From the NCBI GenBank assembly GCA_038503035.1, contig JAVSML010024007.1, positions 434,001 through 498,000 of the forward strand: a DNA stretch of 64,000 nt, given 5' to 3'. How positions within the stretch are numbered: position 1 is the stretch's first letter; every line of letters begins with the position of its first letter. This DNA comes from Crocodylus rhombifer. Taxonomy: Eukaryota > Chordata > Crocodylia > Crocodylidae. Shown here in pieces: positions 21,232 through 32,174 of this stretch. The notes under the pieces were generated by a model. That model did no database searches. It worked only from the letters and a program-made list of their open reading frames with translations, and had not been told where the DNA came from. Both the position numbers and the translations under genes were made by a program.

Positions 21232-22574
21232 ACTGTCTTTTACTATCTCCCCTCTGAGCAAGAATTACAGGCAAGATAAGCTATTTTCATATAAAAATCA
21301 ATGGCAGTATTAAAGTGTTAACAAAATGAATGTGCTTACACACAACTATATATTTTATAATAATGAAAACCCTATATTGATGTACTGCTAAGGTAATGAA
21401 TATGAATACTCCAAGGTCAGAAAATGAGAATGTCAAAAGTAGATAAACTGCACAAGTGTTTAATTAAGAAATATATAGTAATGTATATGCAAAAAAGAGC
21501 AGAATAGCTATGTAGCTGTATTCATGGAGTGAAAGTGACTACATAGTGTGAGGTTAGGGTATTTGTTGGGAGAAATGGGTGAAGATAACTAAGATCCAGA
21601 TCCTGCTACAATGTACAATGCTATGGTAATTACTAGAGCTGCTATTATCAAGTATTACAAATCTGAAGTCTTTCAAGAGGAATAATATGTGCAAACCTCC
21701 TTGTCCATAAACCTTGTGTTTAAAAATTTGCACTAATAAATTGGAACATGAGCAGAAATAATGTTCACGTAAGAAAGTTGTTGTGTGTGTGTACATGTGG
21801 AGACACACACACACACACACATACGCCCTTTAATATTAATATAGAAAGGTACAAATCTGGCATCAAATCCTTCCTTGCCTTTAATACTGCAGTAATTGGA
21901 AAGTACTGTAGTATGCATTTTTTAAAAACATAACTAGAAATCTTTAAGGTTTTAGTTCTCTTAATGCCCACTAGAAATTAATTGCCTTATTACCTAAAAT
22001 AGAAATAGTAGAAAATATTCTGCTCTCATGTCCTTTGGTTTTGTTTGTTTTTTTGTTTTTTGTTTTTGTTTTTTTTAATGTAATGTAGTTAGTTGTCTGG
22101 GTTTGCTAAATACTCTTTCCTCACTTCCTGCAAATCTGGAATCATAGGCAACATGCATTGCTGCACCTTTTCATATAAACTCCAAGATGGAGTAATCCCC
22201 ACAGGGGAAAATAATTCATGTTCACTATCCATTTACTCTCACAGTGGACTCATTGGACAGTTCAGTGTTTTATCTTTAATTTTCAATGGGAAAATCAAGG
22301 AAGGGAAGTCATGGACTTGCTCAAGAGAAAGATCTTGTATGAAAATTTATGATGAAATTAAGTGCCCTCTAGACATCCATTCCTTGGTAGTCACAATTGA
22401 GCATGATCAAAACTTCCAGTTTCAGTCCTTCCAAACTCTGTCCAATTTTGGACAGAATTATTCCTACTTAGATTATATCATCGAAAGTCATTCTTGGTTT
22501 AGAAATGATATTTAAAGGTCTGTTTTTGGGAATTGGCTTGTAGGTATAGATATATGCATTATAAGGGTTCAAGA
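21232..22574. other. No recognisable gene; small simple repeats only
   Basis: AT-rich spacer containing the TG/CA hairpin at 21784-21822 and a T-rich stretch at 22032-22076. A 140-codon open frame at 22093-22515 has no recognisable domain, no composition bias and no conserved motif, so I do not call it a gene. Confidence 0.5.
21784..21822. repeat. Inverted TG/CA microsatellite hairpin
   Basis: A (GT)n run of about 12 bp is followed, after ACATGTGGAG, by a (CA)n run of about 18 bp. The two runs are complementary and could fold into a hairpin. Confidence 0.8.
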
Positions 22575-23392
22575 TGGGCAACAGGGGTTAATTAATTTCT
22601 AGGAAGCTTGGCTCTCTCACACATAGCCTTGAAAGCAGACAGACTGTCTAACACAACAAGGATGGACACAACCTGAGAAATGAAGGTGCATATACCATAC
22701 TGTCTAACACAAGGCCAACAAGGCTGGGAACTGAGGAAGTATGTACCATACTGTGCATAACATGAGTTAAGAAGCATCAGCTACAAGGCCTCAGATCAGG
22801 GGAACCTTAGTCCTGGTTTGTGGGGAACAGACCAAATTAGGAGAAGGCCTGGAAGGCTATGTGGACGTGTGACCATGGAGAGACAACCAACCAGTGGTAG
22901 CTATGGATGAAGAGTCATCAGGAGACATCAAGAGGGAAGGAGAATACAAGAGCAGACACTTGAGAGCATCCTCCCTGTCCATTCCTGTCCCTCCTTTTGT
23001 CTTATCTATCCCCATTCCTGTCCTTGTCCCCTGGGAAGGGTCCCCGAGACCATGGAGAGTGGGCATACTGGCAGCCTGTCTCATACACCCCACTGGAGGG
23101 GACTGTGAGCCTTGGCATCCCACCTCCAGACTGTAGACAGCAAAGAGAGAGAGCTTTAAAGTGGAGCCTGCATCATGGCCAGATGTACTTTGACTCTGAT
23201 GACAGCCCTACGATTTGGTAGATATATAGAATTCCTTGATTGTTTGTATTGTTTTTTTTCTGTTATCACTGTATATCAATAAATTTTCCAATTATCGAAT
23301 GGAAAGGTCGTGGACGGTTTGAGGGGGGGTCCACCCCCTTTCCCCTGAACAGGGCCTCTGGGTCCTAAATCCAGAGCCAACCATCATAATTT
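22575..23392 (+). mobile_element. LTR-like block (second)
   Basis: The block is GC-richer than its flanks. An AATAAA at 23278-23283 is followed within about 110 bp by a G-run/C-run and a terminal AGAGCCAACCA, the layout of a U3-R-U5 LTR. Related phrases repeat inside (ACTGTCTAACACAA near 22644 and again near 22701). I could not find a convincing 4-6 bp duplication, so the ends are approximate. No internal retroviral coding sequence follows. Confidence 0.4.
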
Positions 23393-25514
23393 TAATATCT
23401 CTGATTCATATTTTATTGTTCTGGTTCTTACTTGGCATGAGTCAAAACATTTCATGAATATCTCCTTCCAACTCACCTTTTAGTCATAGGACATGTGATA
23501 TCACCCGGGTTGTTCTTAGCTGCACGTGCACTGCATGTTGCTAGGATTATGTGAAAACTGCATGTATCAGCCTCTCAATTTAAAAGTATGAAATGCTCCA
23601 GCATTCCAGTACTGGTATCTCTATGGGATATGGTCACTGATAACTAGTTCCTAATGAAAAAGTAGCAGCAGCCTTATACATCACTCAAAATATACTGATA
23701 GTCAATAATATCAAATCCTGTTTGTCTTAAGCTGGGAATTGGTTTGCCTTGCTTGTTGTTAATAATCAAACATTCACAAGAAATGGCATGCCATCCATTT
23801 GAACTTTAATAACAAGGGAATTTTAATAGGAGATAAAATAAATTGGTTAATGTTACAAGGCAAGAGAGTTATTCTTTTCTTGAACTCTTTGTGCTGACTA
23901 AGCAGAGCCCACTTAGTTCACACATATATGGTTCTATCCATTTGAGTTGAAATCTCAGGAAAGGGTTCAGTATTAATTCCCTGAAGTCAAATCAGGATAT
24001 AGCACAGCTTGTTTTTCTTTGATTCCTATCCAAGCTTATCAGTTTTTTCAGTTTCTTTTCAAACTCAATCTGTTTTTGTAATACCAGTTTTGCTCTTTGT
24101 GATCCACTAGACTCATCCAGTTATTTAAGCCTGAAGAATGTAAAAAAAAAGTTTAAATCATTTATTTAAAATACTATTACAGAATTCATCAAATTAATAA
24201 TTCAGTATTATTCATCCATTTTTACCACCAAATACACATTAAATCTAGTCTCAGATGTCATTACAATGCCACAGTTGGCTGTCAAACAGCATATCCATGT
24301 CAGTAATCCCTAGTAAATGTACAAGTCCTTGAAGAGGATTATGAGAAATCCCAGCTAGATTTGTACACAGTGGGGGCAAGACAGCAAGATGTTAGATTAA
24401 GTTTCACTTTGACAAATGTATTCCATTGCACGTTGAATCGTATTTTCAAACTTTTTATTGGCCAAAGGTCTCCTAATCAGTAGGGTTCTCTGAGGAACCA
24501 GGCTTAGGCATCACTGTGGGAAGCTCATTGAAGATTCATGCAGAGAGCGTGGCAGCCACTCAGAAAGATAACAGGATGACTTATAAATGATACAAACTGG
24601 CATGCTATTTATTCTACTGAACAGTGGGATGGAATGTCACTATAGGTTCATTTCAGTTTCTCTGTTAGTAAAATGAAGAAATTCCTGCATGTCTCACAAG
24701 AAGTTGGGGTAATTATTTTGTACAGCAGTTTAATTGGATTTCAACTTCTCTACTTAAGCAAAAAGCAATGATCATGTTTACTGGTCATTAGCACTCTGGG
24801 GCTAAAGTATACTAGTAAAGTATATTAGATGTCTATTCTTTTTAAAAAGCCATTGAAAATAGGGTTTCAAAATGGACATGAAATGTGTTCTTTAACTAGC
24901 CTGAAACAAAGCCTCCACCTTCTTGGTTAATGAACAGAAATATCTTCACCCTTGTGGAATAACATATATATCTGAGTTGACTGTTTCACATCTGCTGATC
25001 ATTCTCAGTGTCACAGAAACAGGCAGATGTGCAAATATAACTAGGTTCACAGTACAGGTTGCATGGGATTTCCCATTTACTGGAAAAAACAGTTCTTGTC
25101 TCAAAATAATTCTTCTTTTTCTTCTTCTTGAGCTGTTTGGGTGAAACACATATGACAAGTATTTATGAAAGTTTATGTGTTTAGGATTTAAGTTTTGCTT
25201 GCATAGTATGGCATTTTAGCAGCATTATCATTATTCTGTACTGCTGGTATTACTAAAATTTGCCACATTTTTTTTATTGTGGGAGTGTTTTTACCACTTT
25301 TGACTTTGTGATTATGTTGTATTAAGTCTGAATTGTGAAACTGTCTTACCATCTGCAGCGGGGACAGAGCTTTGTGAAACTGTCTTACCATCTGCAGCAG
25401 TACCTTGAAAAATGGTGTATTCAGGATTGGAGAGGTCTTTTTCTGTCTTTCATTGACCACATGTACTACTTTGAAATACTGTGCAAACAGAAACCTCTAC
25501 TTTTCTTTAGGGGA
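23393..25514. other. No recognisable gene; one short tandem duplication
   Basis: AT-rich unique-looking DNA. The 27-bp unit starting TTGTGAAACTGTC occurs at 25333-25359 and again at 25372-25398 (period 39). Confidence 0.5.
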
Positions 25515-25672
25515 AAGCCTACTGGACTGGGAGACAAAGAACTGAATTGAATCTTAGCAGATATAGGTCTACCTTTGGCTTACTGAATGATATTAGGGAA
25601 GTACATTTACATCTCTTTTCTTCCACCTATCTCTCAGCTGGGAATGATGCTACTTAACTCCTTGTTAAAAAA
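25515..25672 (+). mobile_element. MIR-like tRNA-derived SINE relic
   Basis: The order of phrases matches an amniote MIR: an ACTGGGAGACAAAGAACTG start, a CTTTGGCTTACTGAATGATAT core (the 'cannot-skip' central domain in MIRs), TTACATCTCTTTTC, then CTGGGAATGATGCTACTTAA. It is strongly eroded and contains no ORF. Identification is from memory of the family and should be treated as probable. Confidence 0.55.
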
Positions 25673-27499
25673 AAATAGATCAACTGATTGAGGTATGCTA
25701 CTATTATAATTTTTCTGTAGTCATTTTTTTTCTGTAAAGCAGAGTGAAATCCTAGCTATGTAACAGCAACATATTATTTTACAATGTTTTTAGTTTAACC
25801 AGGTGAATAGTAAAAGCTGTGCATTTGAAGGTTCTTTCTAGTCCTCTAGCAAGGTTCTAAAAATTAGAAAAACTGCTGTCTTACTACTTCATTTAATAAA
25901 CGGAAGAAACTTCATCATAGGGTATTTTGAGGTTCTTGGTTGAGATTTCCCCCTGTCCTTTCTGTAAATCATTATTTATTTATTTATTTAATCCCTGTTC
26001 ATAGTTGAAATACAGCCAGTTTGAAAGGCACCATCCAAATTCTACACCATAGAGATCTCCTATAGCCATTTTCCTTCAGTGAGACTTGGGTCAACCCCTT
26101 ACATTTTTTCATGCATATTAAAAAAGGTGGAATAAGATCTATTCTGTAGCCAAGTTCTGTACTCTGGGGTTCCTCATAGCAATTTCCTTCCAGTCCAATT
26201 TCGATTTTTGCTTTTTATTCTCAATCTCTTTTAATTACATGCTTCAGGATGAGCTGTCTGCAGCTTTTATTGTACTACAGTGGCATCTTTCTCTCATACC
26301 TTTTGCATTTTACCTGTTTCACATGATCTCATTACAATTCTCTTTCTGAAGTAGATTTTAAAAAGGTTTGCAAAAATATTCTAATCCTTTGTCTTTGTTA
26401 CCTTTTAGCAGTTATTGGCCAGAAGTGAGGCACTATCAATTTATTTGTCTGCAAAAAAAGAAGCATTTTAAAGATGAAATCAATTAATGTGTTTCTCAAA
26501 GACACAAATGAAATACTAGCCTCCTTACTATTTTTAACCTTGAATCAGCAGATTTTATGCTGTAAAATATAGTCAATCTGTTGATTCCATCTGTCTGGAT
26601 TTAGTGGACAAAATACAGCCTAGATATATTTTCATTCATCATCATTATCATCATCATTATTTCCAACATTGTGCTGCATCTGACAGTATACTAGATCTAT
26701 TCATCACTTCCACCATCTTTCAGTTGTCATTTTTTCCCAAGTACCATCCCTGTCAGTCATCATCTTTCCCTCTTCTATTCAGACTCTTTCTTTCAATGTT
26801 CTGTGCAACATATTGTTTTTGTGTATTTTTGACATGTCCAAATCACATTTGCTTTTGCATTTTTACTTACATCTTCCAGTTCTCTTGATTTCAAATTCAT
26901 CACTTCCTTTGTTTTCAGCATGTAAGAATTGTCCCTAGCAAAATCTTATTTGCATCTTGCAATGAATGAAATCACTCATTGTTAGAACCTAAATCTATGA
27001 ACCATACAATATAATCAGAATGCAGTAAGGCCCATATAATACTCACTTCACTTTGTTAGAGTTATTTCTGTACCACAGTAATCCGTGAACACTTCTATAA
27101 AAATCTTCTGCCTGATGGTTTAGTTTGTCTCCTATCTTTCTGTCATTCAAGATCATTGACCCAGGATAATTAAATACATTTAACTACATTTAACACTTAT
27201 TCTCTTATCTACCTCTTCTCTTTGGGACATTTTCCTTCCTGCTTTATTATGTCCAATCGTTTGTATTCCCAAAAGAAATTTAATGTGGGGGAATTATAAT
27301 GTAAATAAAGACTGATTGTTAGCCAGTCATAAAATACAACTGCATCCCTATATCCACAGAAAAGAAGACACAAAGGACACCATATAAGAAGAAAGCTTAT
27401 CTTCAAAAATATTAGTTAAGGAAAGATTTTGCAATGAGTAAGTAGATTCTTACAAGATGTGCATCTACCAGAAGAATGACAAATGTGAGCAATTGATAC
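25673..27499. other. No recognisable gene; possible LINE relic
   Basis: AT-rich sequence with a TTTA microsatellite (25970-25992) and an ATC/CAT-rich run (26632-26665). The 26.8-27.2 kb part vaguely recalls an antisense RTE 3' region, but no domain survives. Confidence 0.4.
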
Positions 27500-27779
27500 A
27501 CGCAGTAGCCAGGCTGGTGGTAGCATGGGCTCATGTCATGGTGACCCACTCTAGGGTTCTCTCTGAAGTCTAAGGCTGGGCACAGGGGAAGGTCCATGGT
27601 GACAGCAGGGCACTGGGGACTTGTGCCTGACTGCCAATCAGGAATGGCCCCTACTTGGCTGTGCTCAATGGCCTTGGCAATCTCTGGTGTGCTTGGAGGC
27701 ATAAGGGAGCACCCCTCACCTTCTGGCCTTGGCCAATGCCCCCAACAACCAGAGAGTGAATATAGCTTCCATTCACTCC
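27500..27779 (-). repeat. Repeat A, copy 1 (minus orientation)
   Basis: This is the complement of the sequence at 33750-33983 plus 34843-34930. Shared blocks include GTGCCCAGCCTTAGACTTC, CACCATGGACC, a GGCTGTCAGGCAC-like block and CCCTAGAGTGGGTC. The class is unknown: no ORF, tail or clear termini were recognised. It directly abuts the 3'-truncated side of the minus-strand CR1 at 27780. This copy lacks the hAT found in the second copy and so serves as an empty-site reference. Confidence 0.75.
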
Positions 27780-27799
27780 TGACAAAGTAAGGATCCTTA

Positions 27800-28466
27800 C
27801 TCTACTGCTCTCCATTCTTCCTTTCCTTGGGATCCTGAACTCAATCATCTTATGGTCATGGCTGCCCAAGTTGCCATCCACTACTACATTCCCCACCAAT
27901 TCTTCCCTGTTTGTGAGTAGCAGGTCAAGAAGAACATGGCCCCTAGTTGTCCTCTCCAGCATTTGCACCAAGAAGTTGTCTCCAGCAGTCTCCAAAAACT
28001 TCCTGATTGCCTCACACTGTTGTATTATTGCCCTCCCAGCATATTTCAGGGTGATTGAAGACCCGCATGAGAACCACGGACTGTGGTTGGGAAACTTCTG
28101 CTAGCTGTTTAAAGAAACCTTCATCCACTACTTGCTCCTGGTCTGGTGGTCTATACCAGACCCCCACTACAACATAACCCTTGTTGCTTTCCCCTCTGAC
28201 CCTAACTCAGAGACTCTTAACAGGCTTATCTCCAGTTTCATACTGGAGCTCTGAGCTCATGGCTCTTTTACATAAAGTGCTTCTTCTCCTTCTCTTCTCC
28301 CCTGCCTATCCTTCCTGAACAGTTTGTACCCATCCATGACAGTGCTCCAGTCATGCAAGCTATCCCAAGTCCCTATTATTCCAATCACACCATAGTTCTG
28401 TGACTGTGCAAGGACTACCAATTCTTCCTGCTTGTTTCCCAGCCTCTTGCATTCATGTACAGGCAC
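27800..28466 (-). pseudogene. CR1 ORF2 apurinic-like endonuclease relic
   Basis: The minus-strand frame 28466-28257 gives RLGNKQEELVVLAQ, GIIGTWDSLHDWS and GYKLFRKDRQGRREG, the N-terminal endonuclease blocks. Further down are VYRPPDQEQ-like and VVLMRVFNHPE, where the family has MGDFN, so a catalytic Asp is lost (Val in its place). The end block reads SHDHKMIEF, where SDH is expected: the final His is kept and the Ser is changed to His. Frame changes and stops lie between blocks. The enzyme normally nicks target DNA for LINE insertion; this copy cannot. Confidence 0.85.
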
Positions 28467-28624
28467 CTGAGGTAACTAGTTGATTGCCCTGATTTTTCAG
28501 GAAGAATGAGAACATCTCCCCTGTTCCTGCTTGCTCTTCCTCCAGGTCATCCACTTCCCCACTTACCAAAGGGCTTTGGTCTCCATCCACTGGTGAACCT
28601 AGTTTAAAGCCCTCCTCACTAGGT

Positions 28625-29100
28625 TAGTGAGACTGTCAAGATTCTCTTCCCTCTGTTCATCAGGTGGATCCCATCTTTTTCTATGAGTCCTTCTTCTTGG
28701 GACATCATCAGAGAAACCAAAGCCCTGATGGTGATACTACCTGCATAGCCAGACATTGATCTGCAGGATGCACGTGCTCCTGCCTGAGCCCTTTTCCTTG
28801 ACCAGAAGGATCAAAGAGAACACCACCTGAGCCCCCATCCCCTTCACCATTGCACCTAGAGCCCTGTAGTCACTTTTAATCTTCTGAGGGTCTCCCCTGG
28901 AAGTATCATTGGTGCCCACATGGATAAGCAGCAGGAGTAATAGAGGACCAGATGAGTCTTGGTAATCCCTTCATGACATGTTGGATCTGGGCTTTGGGTA
29001 AGCAATGGACTTCCCAAGGCAACAGGTCAGGTCAGAAGATGGATTCCTCTGCCCCCCTCAGAATGGAGTCTCCAATCACTGAATCCATCGATTCTTCTTG
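28625..29100 (-). pseudogene. CR1 ORF1 esterase (SGNH/GDSL-like) relic
   Basis: The minus-strand translation shows VIGDSILRG (block I, nucleophile Ser in GDS) near 29085-29055, LIHVGTNDTSRGDP (block III, GxND) near 28930-28890, and KDGIHLMNRGK (block V, Asp-x-x-His) near 28680-28645. These are the catalytic blocks of the SGNH hydrolase domain found in ORF1 proteins of many CR1/L3 LINEs. A stop (TGA) follows SIF shortly after block I and the frame shifts between blocks I and III, so no protein is made. A lysine/glutamate-rich segment encoded upstream (29076-29324) may be the remnant of the N-terminal part. Confidence 0.85.
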
Positions 29101-29330
29101 GTGTCTGTGGTCTCAGTCCTTCTCACCTTGTGGAAGCTTGGCCTCTCCTCCTCAATCAATGGAAGGTGCTTTTCACCATCTCTTGCTAGAGCACGACATC
29201 TTTTCTCCAGATGAACTGCTGCAGGTGGAGATGAAGATTTCTGCTTGTTGCAGAAATCCAAAAATTCTGCTTGTTGCAGATGGGATCCAAAAAGAGTAGC
29301 CAAAATAGGGAATGCATCAGGCACACTTGC

Positions 29331-31869
29331 CAGAGGGTGACATACTTACAGATCTGAAGTCACCAGACAACATCAGAGTCACCAGTCAAAATCAATTAAT
29401 TTTAAGCAAGGACAAACTGTTTTAAAATTGTGAATAGTCTTATTTCCAAACAGGAGAGATTTTAAGTGAGGAGGACAACAGCCAAAAAAACTACTCTACT
29501 TGAGTGAAGTATCATGGTGATGACATCACCCTGAGATGGGGGAAGGAAGACCAAGGATTCCTGTCATCTGCTACAGCAGTTAGGATACCATGTTCCCCAT
29601 AAAAGAAAAAAAAACAAGATTAATCAATTTGTTTGAAAAGTAGGGTATTTGTTCTACCAACAGACACTTATTTCACACATTTTCAAGCCCCCCAAATACT
29701 TAGCAACAGCAGTCTGTAATATCTTCTACCATATATGGTTTTTCCTTTAATTCTTTAAACAGTGTGACAGCTCTCAACCAGACGTGGTCAAACGTGTAAT
29801 ACAAGTGCCACAAGTAGCAAAAACAGCCACAGTGTGTGGTACACAGCAAATTGCAGAAAGCACTAACAGAGCAGTAGCAGGCAGGACAGGAAGCAGAAAG
29901 CATAGCAGCAGCTTGACCAGGGAGAGCAGAGCAAGGAGCAGCAAGCTAGGAAGCAGATTGGGTAAGAGAAAGGATTTGGAGTGGCATGTGGAGAAATGTT
30001 CAGCTAATTTATGCCATACCTGTCAAAACGTTTTCCTCCACTCTTCTAAGCCTCTCAGCTTTGCTCTCGTAGGATTGAGCAGCACTTTCTAACTTGATGC
30101 TGTGTTCTCACAACATCAGTGAGAGGTAGGCTTTAATGGGCTATTCTTTTTTTAAATTTTGGGTAACTATGTTATTTCAGTATAGAACCCAGGTTAAATA
30201 CTAAGAAACAAACCTTACATACTAAATCCCACTGTGTGCACACAGGGTGCAGTAAAAGGTTGTATGGTTGCTTTTTGGAGTGTCTTTTAGATTGCGCTTT
30301 CAGGACTCGCACTATATATGCCCAGCACAGACCTAACAGTGACTAAACGATATGCTTTCAGTGTATAGAATCCATGCAATGGGCAATACAGGCTTGTGTT
30401 TTAAAGGATCACTCCAAATGTAGCATAGACAGATAGTAAACATGGCATTTATCTTTATATGCATATTTATAACTATGCAGAGCTGGTTAAATGCATCCCT
30501 ACTCTTACATCATAGATTGCATTCCTTGTATCATTAGAAAGTCTTCATGAAAAAATGTCATGGATCAATTTAGGTCAATGTAGGCAAAATAGCAATGGTT
30601 GCCTGCTTTGTTGGATCATCCCATTAACTTGAAAACAAATACCTTTCTGAATGCTGAATATTTTAATTACTTACAGTAGATTTTTAAATATTTTTCAATT
30701 ATTTTTTTAAGAATTATATTTTTATAATATTTTATATTTTTATGGCAGTGGGGCTTTAGGGCAATAGAAAGAAGCTGAGAATGAAGCCTGAGAGGGTGAA
30801 GATGGGATGTTTACTGCAAAATGTGAGATTAACATGTGTGTGAAATTATAAGCATTAAGGATAATGTTTTATATATATACAGTGAAGAAACTACTGTTGC
30901 TTTGAATTATCAGCTATTGCATGTGAAATATATATCTTGTTCAGACAATGCTATTACAAAAGACAGAATTTTTTGCAAGAACCAATAGGTACAGCTAGCT
31001 TGAAAGATACAATTTGTCCATTAACACCTTGGTAAATAAATAGATAGGGGAGTGTTCTCCTGGCATACTGTCTATGTATTCAGGACATATGGTGCAATTT
31101 GCCCTCTAGCTCCTATTCTACTGGCACTTATGCAGCATGCAGTTTGCACATTTTCACCTACATTACAGATGGAGGTGAGATATTTGTAAAATAGATAAAA
31201 TGGATAAGAGAGATGGAAATGTTATTCAGTTTCCCAAAAAATGATGTACGTGTCATACTGTTCAGCAGTTACACAAAAGATGAATGCGTGCATAAAGCCA
31301 ATGTTAAAAATAGACACAAAGTGCCGTTAAAAGAGATAAATGAAATATCTGTCCCTTTCAAAAAGAAACATTTGTCAAAAAAGCCATTTGGCAATAAATC
31401 ATTACTTGTGGTAGACTGTACATATATACAGTGCTTGAAAATACATACAAGATGCATGCTCCCTGCACCAAGAGGACCCTACAGTGTAATTCAGAAAGGT
31501 AGATAAAATACATGGGAAATCAATTCCAGCAGAGGAAATCAATTCAAAAGAGAATGCAATGCTGGCAGGGGGACCAGCATAATAAGGTTTTTTGAAAGAA
31601 ACAGAAAAACTAAATGACAAAAATGGTGCCTTGCAAGCATAATTTGTGAGGCTGTTCCATGAACACAAACAAGGCATGGAAAGTGAGCAAGAGTGAAAGA
31701 CAGTTATAGTCGCAGGGTATATGGAAATTCCAGGATCTGTTATGGAGTAATGGATGGAATTGTTTAGATCCCTTGAAGATGAGGGTGAGAAGTGTGTAGT
31801 GTATCATATAGCAAGATATAGTAAGATCTACCACTACTGGGAGGGTTGGGGGGATGGCTTTTGGATACA
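29331..31869. other. No recognisable gene or repeat
   Basis: AT-rich sequence with short unsupported frames. AG-rich stretches near 29855-29960 (GGCAGGACAGGAAGCAGAAAG-like) have no identity I can give. Confidence 0.5.
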
Positions 31870-32174
31870 GGAGCTGTGAAGCTAGACTGTTCTCAGTGGT
31901 GACATAACAGAACAAGGAGCAATGGTCTCAAGTTGCAGCAAAGGAAGTTTTGGTTGGATTTTAGGAAAAACTTTTTCACTGGGAGGGAGGTAAAGCACTG
32001 GAATGGGTTACTGAGAGACATGGTGGAATCTCCACCCTTGGAAGTTTTAAGGCCTGGCTTAACAAAGCTCTAGGTGGACTGATCTACTTGGGGATCATCC
32101 TGTTTTGAGCAGGGGTTGAACTAGCTGACCTCCTGACAGCCCTTCCAACCCTAATTTTCTATGATTCTATGAAA
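31870..32174 (+). mobile_element. CR1 LINE 3' end, 5' truncated
   Basis: A plus-strand copy of the last ~300 bp of CR1: CTGTTCTCAGTGGTGACA, ATGGTCTCAAGTTGCAGC, TTGGTTGGATTTTAGGAA, CACTGGAATGGGTTACTGAG, then GGTTGAACTAGCTGACCTCC and a TTCTATGATTCTATGA tail at about 32158-32173. It covers the C-terminal coding end plus the 3' UTR. Short 5'-truncated copies like this are the commonest CR1 form. Confidence 0.9.

Larger units (their letters stand above)
27780..29330 (-). mobile_element. CR1 LINE 5' half: ORF1 esterase plus ORF2 endonuclease (minus strand)
   Basis: Read on the minus strand from 29330 downward, this copy holds the end of ORF1 and then the endonuclease part of ORF2, stopping near 27780 where repeat A begins. 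CR1 copies are usually 5' truncated; this one keeps the 5' half and lacks the reverse transcriptase and 3' tail. Later deletion, recombination or replacement at 27780 is implied. Coding frames are broken but the motifs are easy to read. Confidence 0.88.

Noticed and set aside
21784..21822. CRISPR-like or phage-like direct repeats
   Set aside because: The repeats here are microsatellites in vertebrate DNA; nothing in the window suggests prokaryotic sequence, operons or CRISPR arrays.
22093..22515. 140-codon open frame on the plus strand, the longest in the AT-rich unique DNA near 22 kb
   Set aside because: The translation has no recognisable domain, signal or low-complexity bias, there is no upstream promoter logic, and it lies in an intergenic-looking stretch. 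Chance openness cannot be excluded.
26620..27240. Possible antisense RTE 3' region
   Set aside because: An ATC-rich run and a few phrases recall RTE ends, but no protein block or tail could be read, so it is not listed as an element.
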